Assembly: GCA_900545805.1 (NCBI GenBank)
Contig: URAL01000040.1
Span: forward strand, 1-16,540
Origin: an uncultured Eubacteriales bacterium
GTDB lineage: Bacteria > Bacillota > Clostridia > Oscillospirales > Oscillospiraceae
Reading direction: 5' to 3'
Length of the DNA stretch: 16,540 nucleotides
This document shows, piece after piece, positions 1 to 5,739 of the stretch (the stretch's first letter is position 1; each line of letters begins with the position of its first letter). The position numbers and the translations under genes are program-made. The notes under the pieces were generated by a model that saw nothing but the letters and a program-made list of their open reading frames with translations, made no database searches and was not told the DNA's origin.

Positions 1-108
1 TCTAATTTTAAACGGAGGGCAAACGGCGAGTGGTGATAAGGTTAAACTATTCCATTGCTTGTAGCACAGGCTGCTATTAAAGACGAGCAGTAATAAAACG
101 CCCGCGCA
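1..108 (+). other. Left edge, possible 3' end of an unidentified + strand gene
   Basis: No gene can be assigned. Two + frames are open from the window edge: one stops at 34-36 (ends in residues KRRANGEW, followed at once by a second stop) and one at 61-63 (ends KVKLFHCL). Because an intrinsic terminator on the same strand follows at 140-180, one of these may be the C-terminal end of a real gene outside the window. The sequence does not decide which. Confidence 0.25.
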
Positions 109-182
109 AGCAGCGTAGACAAAACAACTGATATAAATACGGTCACACAGTCCGTTCGGATTGTGTGACCGTTATTTTTTGC
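109..182 (+). repeat. 74-bp direct repeat, copy 1 (terminator-bearing)
   Basis: This 74-bp segment recurs in the same orientation at 4451-4524. By eye the copies differ at six positions: one in the left third, four in the hairpin loop region and one in the T-tract. Both hairpin arms are kept. The pair brackets about 4.27 kb of gene fragments and accessory genes, so the copies may be the ends of an insertion, or homologous repeats that recombined. Weaker similarity continues to the left of both copies (a GAGC...AATAAAA...GCGCA-like stretch). Confidence 0.85.
140..180 (+). terminator. Intrinsic terminator inside repeat copy 1
   Basis: Arms 140-153 and 158-171 pair over 14 bp (starting CGGTCACACA, with one G-T wobble) around a GTTC loop. 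A T-rich tail TTATTTTTT follows at 172-180. The polarity suits transcripts entering from the left edge. On the minus strand the tail is only moderately T-rich, so termination of the leftward DUF3795 operon here is possible but weaker. Confidence 0.8.
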
Positions 183-204
183 CTATTTTTGATCAGAGCA
201 CTCG

Positions 205-600
205 TCATAGCCCCTGCTTTCGCAAGAAAGCAGGGGCTTCATTCTGCTTAGCCTCACGGAGCCGGTTCAGGTTTTCCAGCACGAACGGACTGTTTGCGCA
301 GATGCGTCCCAGCGTCGGACATCCATCCATCTGTCCGCAGTCGGCGCAGGTATCCAGCCCCTTTTCCCGAACGCAGTTATGTACTAGGCAGAGTTTGTCG
401 CAGAACGGCGTTTTCGCGCCGTCAATCCGACAGCCGGTGCAGTTTATCATTTCCGGTGTGATCGGCACGCCGTTGAGCTTTGTCCACAGGACGGCGGTTT
501 TCTCACGCAGGGTATTATCGTTGGTAATCGTTGCGATTCTGGCATCGCACTTTTCGCAATCCAGCCCGCAGCAGCCAATCAGTTGATTTGTGTATTTCAT
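205..600 (-). CDS. DUF3795 cysteine-rich protein
   Basis: This encodes 131 aa with many cysteines spaced as in DUF3795 proteins: CCGLDCEKCDA near the N-terminus, then CTGC, FCDKLC, HNC, CADCG and GCPTL. The pattern suggests metal or thiol chemistry, but the family's function is not established. The start at 600 is chosen because GGAGG lies 5 nt upstream on the minus strand and family members begin just before the CCGLDC motif. An upstream in-frame ATG at 684 would add 28 residues without family-like features. It is the last gene of a minus-strand set with the GNAT and TfoX genes. A 12-bp hairpin (210-237) covers its last codons. Confidence 0.82.
   Translation of the reverse strand: MKYTNQLIGCCGLDCEKCDARIATITNDNTLREKTAVLWTKLNGVPITPEMINCTGCRIDGAKTPFCDKLCLVHNCVREKGLDTCADCGQMDGCPTLGRICANSPFVLENLNRLREAKQNEAPAFLRKQGL
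210..237. other. Perfect 12-bp hairpin at the 3' end of the DUF3795 gene
   Basis: Arms 210-221 and 226-237 are perfectly complementary (GCCCCTGCTTTC) around a 4-nt loop, GCAA on the + strand. The hairpin spans the last codons and ends 3 bases from the stop. No T-run follows it on the minus strand, so it is not a standard intrinsic terminator. It could stabilise the mRNA 3' end, or pause transcription ahead of the hairpin at 140-171. Confidence 0.55.
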
Positions 601-680
601 AGTTGCCTCCATAAACTCCGAATTTGTCCGTTTCAAATCAAAGAGAAGATTTTCATTTTGCGTTCCTCCTCGGAAATGCG

Positions 681-1009
681 TCATAACTTTACTACGTTGT
701 TCTTTCGCTTTGGCATGGGCAATTCCTCGTACATCGCCTCAAACAGCTCTGTAAGAAACTCTTTGCTGTCAACCTCATCCACCAGCAGCATTTCTTTCGC
801 CCCTCATACGGGAGCTCACAAATTGCCGCAGGCATAAGTTCCAGCGCGGATCTTGTTTTCTTTACAAGCAACCGATCATCATAGATCCCGCCGACGATTT
901 TAGCGCGGTAATAGAGGATAAATTCTCCCATCATAGGACGGTAAGAAATATCGTCCAGATCGGATAGCTGTTCTAAAATGAAATGAAGATAATCTTTACC
1001 GGATGCCAT
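681..1009 (-). pseudogene. TfoX N-terminal domain protein, frameshifted
   Basis: Translation from ATG 1009 (AGGAGG about 7 nt upstream) gives a TfoX-N-type start: ASGKDYLHFILEQL, then YRPMMGEFILYY, GGIYDDRLLVKKT and ELPYEG. After YEG the frame breaks at a G4 run on the minus strand (plus-strand CCCC at 800-803). Adding one G restores AKEMLLVDEVDSKEFL and a run to a stop at 681-683, giving a protein of about 109 aa, normal for this small family. As read, the protein continues in the wrong frame to about 692. TfoX-N domains are related to competence regulators, but the role of stand-alone versions is unclear. The gene starts 15 nt after the GNAT stop. Either recent decay or a homopolymer sequencing error would explain it. 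Confidence 0.85.
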
Positions 1010-1024
1010 TCGTTTCCCTCCTGT

Positions 1025-1651
1025 TTAACAAAGCTGTCCCGGCAGCTTCTGCTTTTCTTTCGCTGGAAAAGTGGCTTCAAACCGTTCAAACGCTTCCGGA
1101 TTTTTCTCGCAGACAAAATAGCCCTCCGGGTCCTTGTAGGTGCCGGAAATACCGTCCAAAAAGCCGGGTGTCAGCTCGCGGATTAAGAAGTAGTCCGCCT
1201 CCGGGTCGTCGGCATAGCGCACTCCCTTTGTTTTGGCAGGCACAAAACCGGACTTTCCATAAAAATCAATGTTGCCGGTGATGGCAAGTGCTCCTGCACC
1301 CGTTTCCTTAGCTTTTTCCATGGAATAGTCGAGCAGTTTCTTTCCGTAGCCCTGCCGCTTGTATGCGGGCGCAATGCCGATGGGGCCGAAGGTCATGATC
1401 GGCACCTTCCGTCCATCGTCGCAGTCGATTTCCGATCGCACATAGATGATCTGCCCGATCAGCTCACCGTCCAGCTCCATGACGAAGTCCAGCTCCGGCA
1501 CGAAAGCCGGGTCATCCCGGTAGCAGTGCAGCACATAGTGCTCCATGCAGCCTGGGCGATAGACATTCCAGAAGGCCTCGCGGGTCAGGTTTTCAACATT
1601 GCGATAGTCGCCTTTCGTTTCCAGACGAATGGTAATCTTCTTTTCTGACAT
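1025..1651 (-). CDS. GNAT-family N-acetyltransferase (YhbS-like)
   Basis: 208 aa. The acetyl-CoA binding motif A is visible at residues 99-105 (RQGYGKK), preceded by the beta-strand FGPIGIAPAYK and followed by ALAITGNIDFYGKSGF, where the NxxFYxKxGF pattern is typical of COG3153 (YhbS) acetyltransferases. The substrate is unknown; the family acetylates small amines or protein N-termini with acetyl-CoA. The start at 1651 has AAGGAG 8-9 nt upstream, and an ATG 12 codons further upstream lacks a better site. It is the first gene of a minus-strand set with TfoX-N and DUF3795 genes. No convincing promoter was found upstream, where older gene fragments abut. Confidence 0.9.
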   Translation of the reverse strand: MSEKKITIRLETKGDYRNVENLTREAFWNVYRPGCMEHYVLHCYRDDPAFVPELDFVMELDGELIGQIIYVRSEIDCDDGRKVPIMTFGPIGIAPAYKRQGYGKKLLDYSMEKAKETGAGALAITGNIDFYGKSGFVPAKTKGVRYADDPEADYFLIRELTPGFLDGISGTYKDPEGYFVCEKNPEAFERFEATFPAKEKQKLPGQLC

Positions 1652-1665
1652 GGTGTTTCTCCTTA

Positions 1666-1782
1666 TTATGATTTTTGCTTCTGACAAAACAGGTGAATGC
1701 CCAGCGCCGCATTGAAGCCTGTTGCGGCAAACACGCTGAAACGCTCGACCACGCCGAAATATTCGGCTGAAGCAGCAGCGTC
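1666..1782 (-). pseudogene. C-terminal remnant of a membrane protein (DUF998-like)
   Basis: On the minus strand 38 codons ending at TAA 1666-1668 read as a plausible protein tail: acidic start AEYFGVVERF, then hydrophobic SVFAATGFNAALGIHLF, then CQKQKS. It resembles the last membrane segment of DUF998-type integral membrane proteins, recalled from memory and not verified. The stop lies 14 nt before the GNAT start, a normal operon spacing, so it may once have preceded GNAT. Its upstream part is replaced at about 1783-1786 by an unrelated relic coded on the other strand. Confidence 0.45.
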
Positions 1783-1785
1783 CCC

Positions 1786-1897
1786 AATCTGTCCGGCAAG
1801 CTGCGGCGCGGCTCCCTGCGGTACACTGAGGCCGTGGAGCTGGCCGATGTGCTGGGGCTATGATTTAGTCTGGCAGAAGCGCCGGGAGGTGAGGTAA
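1786..1897 (+). pseudogene. HTH-regulator C-terminal relic, frameshifted
   Basis: The + strand reads NLSGKLRRGSLRYTEAVELA then DVLG in one frame, and GYDLVWQKRREVR then TAA (1895-1897) in the next. The break is a G4 run at 1854-1857; removing one G joins them. The combined text matches the end of small Cro/CI-type HTH proteins: recognition-helix region NLSxKLRRG, then an acidic helix and a VWQKR tail. Such genes commonly accompany recombinases in clostridial mobile elements (established pattern, recalled). The N-terminal half is missing, with the junction at 1783-1786. Confidence 0.65.
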
Positions 1898-1898
1898 T

Positions 1899-1994
1899 AT
1901 CGCAGGACCTGCTTACGGCTATTTCCGTGTATCAAGCAGAGATCAGAACGAGGACAGGCAGCTTGTGGCTATGCGGAATAAAGTATATCGATAG
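1899..1994 (+). pseudogene. Serine recombinase N-terminal fragment
   Basis: In one + frame the codons from 1914 to 1991 read YGYFRVSSRDQNEDRQLVAM and then diverge to RNKVYR and a stop at 1992-1994. The YxRVSSxDQNxxRQL block is the catalytic N-terminus of resolvase/invertase serine recombinases, with the nucleophile serine in the VSS motif. Only about 26 of the usual 180 or more residues remain. No clean start codon exists, since the reading frame begins after TGA 1890-1892. It sits 1 nt after the HTH relic stop, the gene order expected in an integrated element. Confidence 0.8.
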
Positions 1995-2035
1995 CTAATA
2001 TGACTCGCTTTTGTCTCAAGATAACATAAAATAAT

Positions 2036-2111
2036 TAACGATAAACATTAAAAATCTCTTGACAAAGCATATGTATCGGTATATACTGCAAACATAACGA
2101 TAAACGTTAAA
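2036..2111. promoter_or_regulatory. Consensus promoter flanked by 17-bp operator-like repeats
   Basis: TTGACA (2059-2064) and TATACT (2082-2087) are separated by 17 bp, a near-consensus sigma-A promoter for the DUF2975/XRE pair. The 17-mer TAACGATAAACRTTAAA occurs at 2036-2052 and 2095-2111, differing at one base. Copy 2 contains an inverted repeat, TAACG-ATAAA-CGTTA. One copy lies upstream of -35 and the other just after the expected start site, a layout suited to repression by the downstream HTH protein (inference). Confidence 0.75.
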
Positions 2112-2141
2112 TAATTTATGTTTTGCGTAGGAGGCATTCTT

Positions 2142-2903
2142 ATGAATTCTAAAACTCTTTCAAACTTCCACAAGTTCGGTAAAGTGGGCAAGATCACAAT
2201 GACCGTCTTAATGGTCATAGCAATCTTAGCGGCTGCAGCGAGCTGTGTAGCTACAATTTATGTGTCTGCGCTTCCAAAGGATGCGCTAACAGTTCGTGTT
2301 ACCAATCATGCCGAATTCAGGATCAACGAAAAGAATTTCGATTCCCTGTGGGACCTTCTTGCAGATGGTTTTTCTTATGCGGGGGACGCAAGCCCCGAGG
2401 CAATGCTGAGCGGGGGAAATGATAAGATCATTCCTCCTGAAGATCAGGATTTCAATATGGAACTCTCATTTTTCAACCAGTCATTTTCTTCCGCCAAAAT
2501 TCATTCCGAAGAAAACACAAAGGTGATTGAAGCCACGTCATCGCCTGCTGAGTACCGTTCGGCGAATTTGGTGTCAGTCTTTATCTTCGCGACTTTGTTT
2601 GCTGCTTCTGCTGCCTCAGCTCTGTTTATGCTGAAAAGACTGTTTGCGGTGCTTGCAAAGTGTGAATCTCCGTTCTGCGAAGAACTTGTGAAAAAGATGA
2701 AAGCATTCGGTTTTTCTCTTCTTCCCGTTGCGCTGTTTGCCACTATTGGTGAAACGCTGTCTACCGCTTTCCTGTCTGCCGGAAGAGACACCGGGATCAG
2801 CATTCAGTGGGGCGTCTTAATTGCTTTCGCCGTAACAATGTGTTTGGTGACTGTATTCAAGTACGGGATTCAGCTCCAAAAAGAATCGGATGAAACGCTG
2901 TAA
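2142..2903 (+). CDS. DUF2975-like four-helix membrane protein
   Basis: 253 aa. Four hydrophobic segments are visible: residues about 18-43, 141-163, 187-211 and 221-243, with a roughly 95-residue polar region between the first two that is probably outside the membrane. The stretch FAVLAKCESPFCEELVKKMK before helix 3 follows the DUF2975 pattern (pF.e..v..lr..g). It is longer than the usual 150-180 aa because of the inserted polar domain. The start at 2142 is set by AGGAGG 7 nt upstream; an in-frame ATG at 2118 has none. It is followed by a YozG-type XRE gene after 11 bases, the usual pairing for DUF2975. Function is unknown; a membrane stress or toxin-like role is speculative. Confidence 0.75.
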   Translation: MNSKTLSNFHKFGKVGKITMTVLMVIAILAAAASCVATIYVSALPKDALTVRVTNHAEFRINEKNFDSLWDLLADGFSYAGDASPEAMLSGGNDKIIPPEDQDFNMELSFFNQSFSSAKIHSEENTKVIEATSSPAEYRSANLVSVFIFATLFAASAASALFMLKRLFAVLAKCESPFCEELVKKMKAFGFSLLPVALFATIGETLSTAFLSAGRDTGISIQWGVLIAFAVTMCLVTVFKYGIQLQKESDETL

Positions 2904-2914
2904 GGGGGCGGACA

Positions 2915-3127
2915 ATGGGACATATTGTTTTAAGGCTGGACCGCGTAATGGCGGACCGGAAAATGAGCCTGAATGAGTTGTCGGAGAAAGTCGGCGTTGC
3001 AAATGTGAACCTTTCCAAGATGAAGAACGGGCATATCAGCGCCATCCGGTTTTCTACATTGGCTGCGATATGTGACGTGCTGCAATGTCAGCCGGGTGAC
3101 ATATTGGAATACAGCCTTGAAGAATAA
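2915..3127 (+). CDS. Small XRE-family regulator (YozG-like)
   Basis: 70 aa, almost wholly one helix-turn-helix domain: MSLNELSEKVGVANVNLSKM is the HTH core, followed by IRFSTLAAICDVLQCQPGDI. The short length and QPGDILEY end match the YozG group of Xre regulators that pair with DUF2975 membrane proteins. It lies 11 nt downstream of that gene with GGGGG as ribosome binding site, so the two are co-transcribed. It probably binds the repeats around the promoter at 2059-2087 (inference). No terminator is visible downstream, where a foreign fragment begins at about 3130. Confidence 0.9.
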   Translation: MGHIVLRLDRVMADRKMSLNELSEKVGVANVNLSKMKNGHISAIRFSTLAAICDVLQCQPGDILEYSLEE

Positions 3128-3542
3128 AATGAACGTGGATGAAGCAATGCTCCCCACCGGGCATGACGGTCAGATCAGCATGGTACCGCTTGGCAAATGC
3201 CGATACCGTTTCAATGGATGTCAGGTTGTCATGCTCACCGTACAGAATGCAGGTGGGGACATTCCAGATAATCGGGTGCTTGCGCACATAGCAAAGATAC
3301 TCCCAGGACAGCGTTTCTCCGAAATCTGTGGCGATTTCCCGTTTCTCGGCAAAAACTTGTTCGGTCACATTCGACCATTGCATCATATTGCAAATCAAGT
3401 TCTCCATATCCACGATCGGAGAGATGAAATAAGCCCGGTCAACCAGCGTTTCATCCAGCGAGGACAGCGCAAAGAAAGCCCCGATGCTGTTGGCTATCAA
3501 AGTGAGATGCTTGCATTGCTTTTCTTCTATTGTTTCTTTCAT
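3054..3542 (-). pseudogene. Alpha/beta hydrolase missing its N-terminal half and C-terminal end
   Basis: The minus-strand frame starts at ATG 3542, overlapping the TetR stop by ATGA. It contains nucleophile elbow ANSIG (Ser19), FISPIVDMENLICNMMQW, acid YGEHDNLT (Asp105) and GGEH (His122), so all three catalytic residues of an alpha/beta hydrolase are visible. In the family the elbow lies about 90-110 residues from the N-terminus; here only about 11 residues precede it, so strands 1-4 and the oxyanion-hole segment are missing. After GGEHCF the homology stops near 3130-3150 and the frame runs on antisense to the XRE gene. The region thus seems cut at both ends. A compact protein is possible but unlikely to fold normally. 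Confidence 0.75.
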
Positions 3543-4168
3543 ATGGATGTTCCTGACTTTCCGTAGCCGGATTCGATCTTGGCAATAAAGCGGTCAATAT
3601 GTGTGCGAAGCTGTGGGGCAATACTTTCTTTTTCGTTTGCACCGTCGTAAACACTGTAAAGTAAGAACATCGGGCCGTAAAATTCCAGTGCCAACTGCAT
3701 GGCGGCCTCATCGGAATCCGTCAGCTTTCGGAAGATCGCCGCCATATACTCGGTCGGGCCGGTCGCCAGATAATCGTGATAAAGCTGCGCCAGCTTTGGA
3801 TCGCGGTATTGCTCCAGTGTCAGCATCTTCCGAAAGTTGGAAGAAAAATGTTCCTTTGTCCAATGGTCAAACTGTGCCATGCTGTATGTGCGGATCTTTT
3901 CGATCGGTGTTTGCAGATAAGCCTCCGCAAAGCCATCCGGCTCCGATTCCGGCATTTCATATTCTTCGGCGCGCTCATAATCCATTTTGTTCATCCGTTC
4001 CACAATGCTGTTAAGTATCTCCTGCTTGCTCGTATAGTGCTTATACAAGGCACCCTTGGTGATCCCCAGCTCCATGGCAATGTCGCTCATAGAAGTTCCC
4101 AAATATCCGCTCTGTGCAAAAAGTTCAAGCGCGGTTTCCAAAATGCGCTCTTTGGTATCTCCGGCCAT
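3539..4168 (-). CDS. TetR/AcrR-family transcriptional repressor
   Basis: 209 aa. The N-terminal TetR HTH is intact (about residues 5-52): RILETALELFAQSGYLGTSM, DIAMELGITKGALYKHYTSK. The rest is a helical ligand-binding domain with QYRDPKLAQLYHDYL and LALEFYGPMFLLYSVYD, typical of TetR proteins next to hydrolase or transporter genes. The start at 4168 gives standard spacing before the HTH, with GGGAG about 8 nt upstream. Its promoter holds two palindromic sites, so autoregulation is likely. The ATGA-coupled downstream gene is the truncated hydrolase, presumably its original target. Confidence 0.95.
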   Translation of the reverse strand: MAGDTKERILETALELFAQSGYLGTSMSDIAMELGITKGALYKHYTSKQEILNSIVERMNKMDYERAEEYEMPESEPDGFAEAYLQTPIEKIRTYSMAQFDHWTKEHFSSNFRKMLTLEQYRDPKLAQLYHDYLATGPTEYMAAIFRKLTDSDEAAMQLALEFYGPMFLLYSVYDGANEKESIAPQLRTHIDRFIAKIESGYGKSGTSI

Positions 4169-4186
4169 AATATCACTCCCAAATTT

Positions 4187-4238
4187 GTAGTAACCGTTCG
4201 GTCACTACAATTATAGCAACCGAGCGGTTACCTGTCAA
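4187..4238 (-). promoter_or_regulatory. tetR promoter with two operators
   Basis: On the minus strand TTGACA (plus TGTCAA, 4233-4238) and TATAAT (plus ATTATA, 4210-4215) are separated by exactly 17 bp, a perfect sigma-A promoter. One palindrome, AACCG-ag-CGGTT with flanks (4216-4231), fills the spacer. A second, GTAGTAACCG-TT-CGGTCACTAC (4187-4208), lies just after the -10. They share the AACCGnnCGGT core and are 26 bp apart centre to centre. Repressor bound here would block polymerase, so TetR autorepression is the natural reading. Confidence 0.88.
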
Positions 4239-4263
4239 GGGGCTTTTGAAAATTTTTATGAAA

Positions 4264-4446
4264 TTAGGGCTTGAGAAAATCATTGTCGAGCTTGCTTTGC
4301 TCCGCATTTAATAAAGCAGCTTTGAGCTTACCAAGAAACTCACCATCCGTTTTTTCGCAAAAAGATATACCAAACAGTTCCGCCTTTCTTGAAAGTCGAT
4401 CAAGATCATAAGCGGACATAAGCATAAACGGAGCAATAAAAAGTTG
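4264..4446 (-). pseudogene. C-terminal half of a response-regulator receiver domain
   Basis: On the minus strand 60 codons ending at TAA 4264-4266 contain FMLMSAYDLDRL, KAELFGISFCEKTDGEFLGK and LKAALLNAE. This follows the beta4-alpha4-beta5-alpha5 part of a receiver (REC) domain: the Ser/Thr after beta4 (MSAYD) and the conserved Lys of beta5 (CEK), although the usual Pro after Lys is Thr. The phosphoacceptor half is missing. The fragment begins about 4 bp from repeat copy 2, so the missing part was probably lost at that boundary. The TetR -35 is only about 26 bp from its stop. Confidence 0.55.
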
Positions 4447-4450
4447 ACGC

Positions 4451-4524
4451 AGCAGCGTAGGCAAAACAACTGATATAAATACGGTCACACAGTCTCCTTG
4501 GATTGTGTGACCGTTATTCTTTGC
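4451..4524 (+). repeat. 74-bp direct repeat, copy 2 (terminator-bearing)
   Basis: Same orientation as 109-182, with 68/74 identical by eye. Within it, 4481-4495 and 4500-4514 form a stem of about 14-15 bp with a CCTT loop and TATTCTTTG tail. One stem position is C-G in copy 1 and T-G in copy 2, so pairing is preserved. No + strand gene ends within 1.3 kb upstream of it, so as a + strand terminator it has no obvious client. This supports its arrival by duplication or insertion. Confidence 0.85.
4481..4522 (+). terminator. Intrinsic-terminator hairpin inside repeat copy 2
   Basis: The stem has the same arms as copy 1 (CGGTCACACA/TGTGTGACCG plus inner pairs) and a shorter T-tract interrupted by one C. 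It would insulate the prs promoter (4689-4717) from read-through. Confidence 0.65.
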
Positions 4525-4688
4525 AAAAAAACACCGAAAAACAAGCCCGTTCCGAAATACCGGCTTGCTGAGGATAAGGCTGCGATCATAATACCTCATG
4601 CACATCAAGGTTGGATCAAAGCGGGACGCACTTGCCCTTTTACACAGAAAAGGGGTCAGTCCGGTTACAAAATTGTTCATTAAGCCTC
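4525..4688. other. Spacer between repeat copy 2 and the prs promoter
   Basis: No supportable gene. Open frames on both strands are short and show no family features. A weak hairpin (CAAGCC...GGCTTG) lies near 4540-4566. Confidence 0.4.
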
Positions 4689-4717
4689 TTTTCAAATGAA
4701 GGTGCATTTGGTATAAT
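4689..4717 (+). promoter_or_regulatory. Probable prs promoter
   Basis: TATAAT at 4712-4717 is a perfect -10 preceded by TTGG. The hexamer 17 bp upstream is TTTTCA (4689-4694), a moderate -35. Expected transcripts start near 4724, leaving a leader of about 50 nt. This promoter probably drives prs-pth, and read-through could reach the glg genes. Confidence 0.65.
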
Positions 4718-4774
4718 TCAATAGATAAAGACAATGGGTGAGACCCCGAATAAATACAGAGAGGACGATTTAAA

Positions 4775-5737
4775 ATGATTTCCCACGGCAAAGAGATCAA
4801 GGTATTCTCCGGCAACTCCAATCCCAAGCTCGCAAATCAGATATGCAACCAGCTTTTCAAGAACCTCGGCGACTGCACCTGTGCGCACTTCGCTGACGGC
4901 GAGTGCTCGATATCCGTCCACGAGCCCGTTCGCGGCGCCGATGTTTTCATCGTTCAGTCTACCAGCAAGCCCGTTAACGATAACCTCATGGAGATGCTCG
5001 TCATGATAGACGCGATGCGCAGAGCATCCGCAGGCAGAATAACCGCTGTTATCCCGTATTTCGGCTACGCCCGCCAGGACCGTAAGGCAAAAAGCCGCGA
5101 TCCCATCTCCGCAAAGCTCGTTGCAAACCTCATTACCGCTGCGGGCGCCGACCGCGTACTTACCATGGATCTCCACGCTGCTCAGATACAGGGCTTCTTT
5201 GATATTCCCGTTGACAATCTTTTCGGTGCTCCTCTCTTTGCAAAGCATTACATCGACGTTTTCGGCAAGGATAATGACGATATAATGGTCGTATCCCCTG
5301 ACGTCGGCAGCACCGCGCGTGCGCGCAACTTCTCCATGAAGCTCGGCTGCAACATGGCCATTGTCGATAAGCGGCGCGAGAAGGCAAATCAGTCCGAGGT
5401 CATGAACATCATCGGCAATGTCGAGGGCAAGACCTGCATCCTGCTCGACGATATGGTAGATACCGCAGGTTCTCTCGTGGGCGCGGCACAGGCCATTGCC
5501 GAGATAGGCGGCGCCAAGGAGGTTTTTGCCTGCGCAAGCCACGGCGTGCTCTCCGGCCCTGCGATCGAGCGCATTGACAACAGCTGCATCAAGGAGCTGC
5601 TGCTGCTCGACACGATCCCGTATCCCGAGAATGCACAGCCCTGCGAGAAGATAAAGTACATGTCCGTAGCTCCGGTATTTGCCGAGGCTATCCAGCGCGT
5701 TTACGAGGAGATATCCATCTCCAATCTGTTTGAGTAA
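4775..5737 (+). CDS. prs: Ribose-phosphate pyrophosphokinase (PRPP synthetase)
   Basis: 320 aa, the normal class I length. It makes PRPP from ribose 5-phosphate and ATP for nucleotide, His, Trp and NAD synthesis in the cytoplasm. Visible hallmarks are FSGNSNPKLA at the start, FADGECSI, the catalytic flexible loop PYFGYARQDRKAKSRDPISA (about residues 90-109), MDLHAAQIQGFFDIPVDNL, and the PRPP-binding loop DDMVDTAGS (about 225-233). The start has AGAGG 10 nt upstream and fits family alignment. It begins a co-directional block, with pth 2 nt downstream. Confidence 0.98.
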   Translation: MISHGKEIKVFSGNSNPKLANQICNQLFKNLGDCTCAHFADGECSISVHEPVRGADVFIVQSTSKPVNDNLMEMLVMIDAMRRASAGRITAVIPYFGYARQDRKAKSRDPISAKLVANLITAAGADRVLTMDLHAAQIQGFFDIPVDNLFGAPLFAKHYIDVFGKDNDDIMVVSPDVGSTARARNFSMKLGCNMAIVDKRREKANQSEVMNIIGNVEGKTCILLDDMVDTAGSLVGAAQAIAEIGGAKEVFACASHGVLSGPAIERIDNSCIKELLLLDTIPYPENAQPCEKIKYMSVAPVFAEAIQRVYEEISISNLFE

Positions 5738-5739
5738 AA

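Noticed and set aside
633..656. Seven-residue minus-strand ORF (MKIFSLI) with GAGGAGG upstream, between TfoX and DUF3795 genes
   Set aside because: The ribosome binding site is good, but the peptide has no recognisable attenuator feature and may be only the start of a lost gene; too short to support as a gene.
4717..4774. Riboswitch in the prs leader (PRPP or purine type)
   Set aside because: The leader is about 50 nt with only a tiny GGGT/ACCC hairpin, too short for a known purine or PRPP aptamer.
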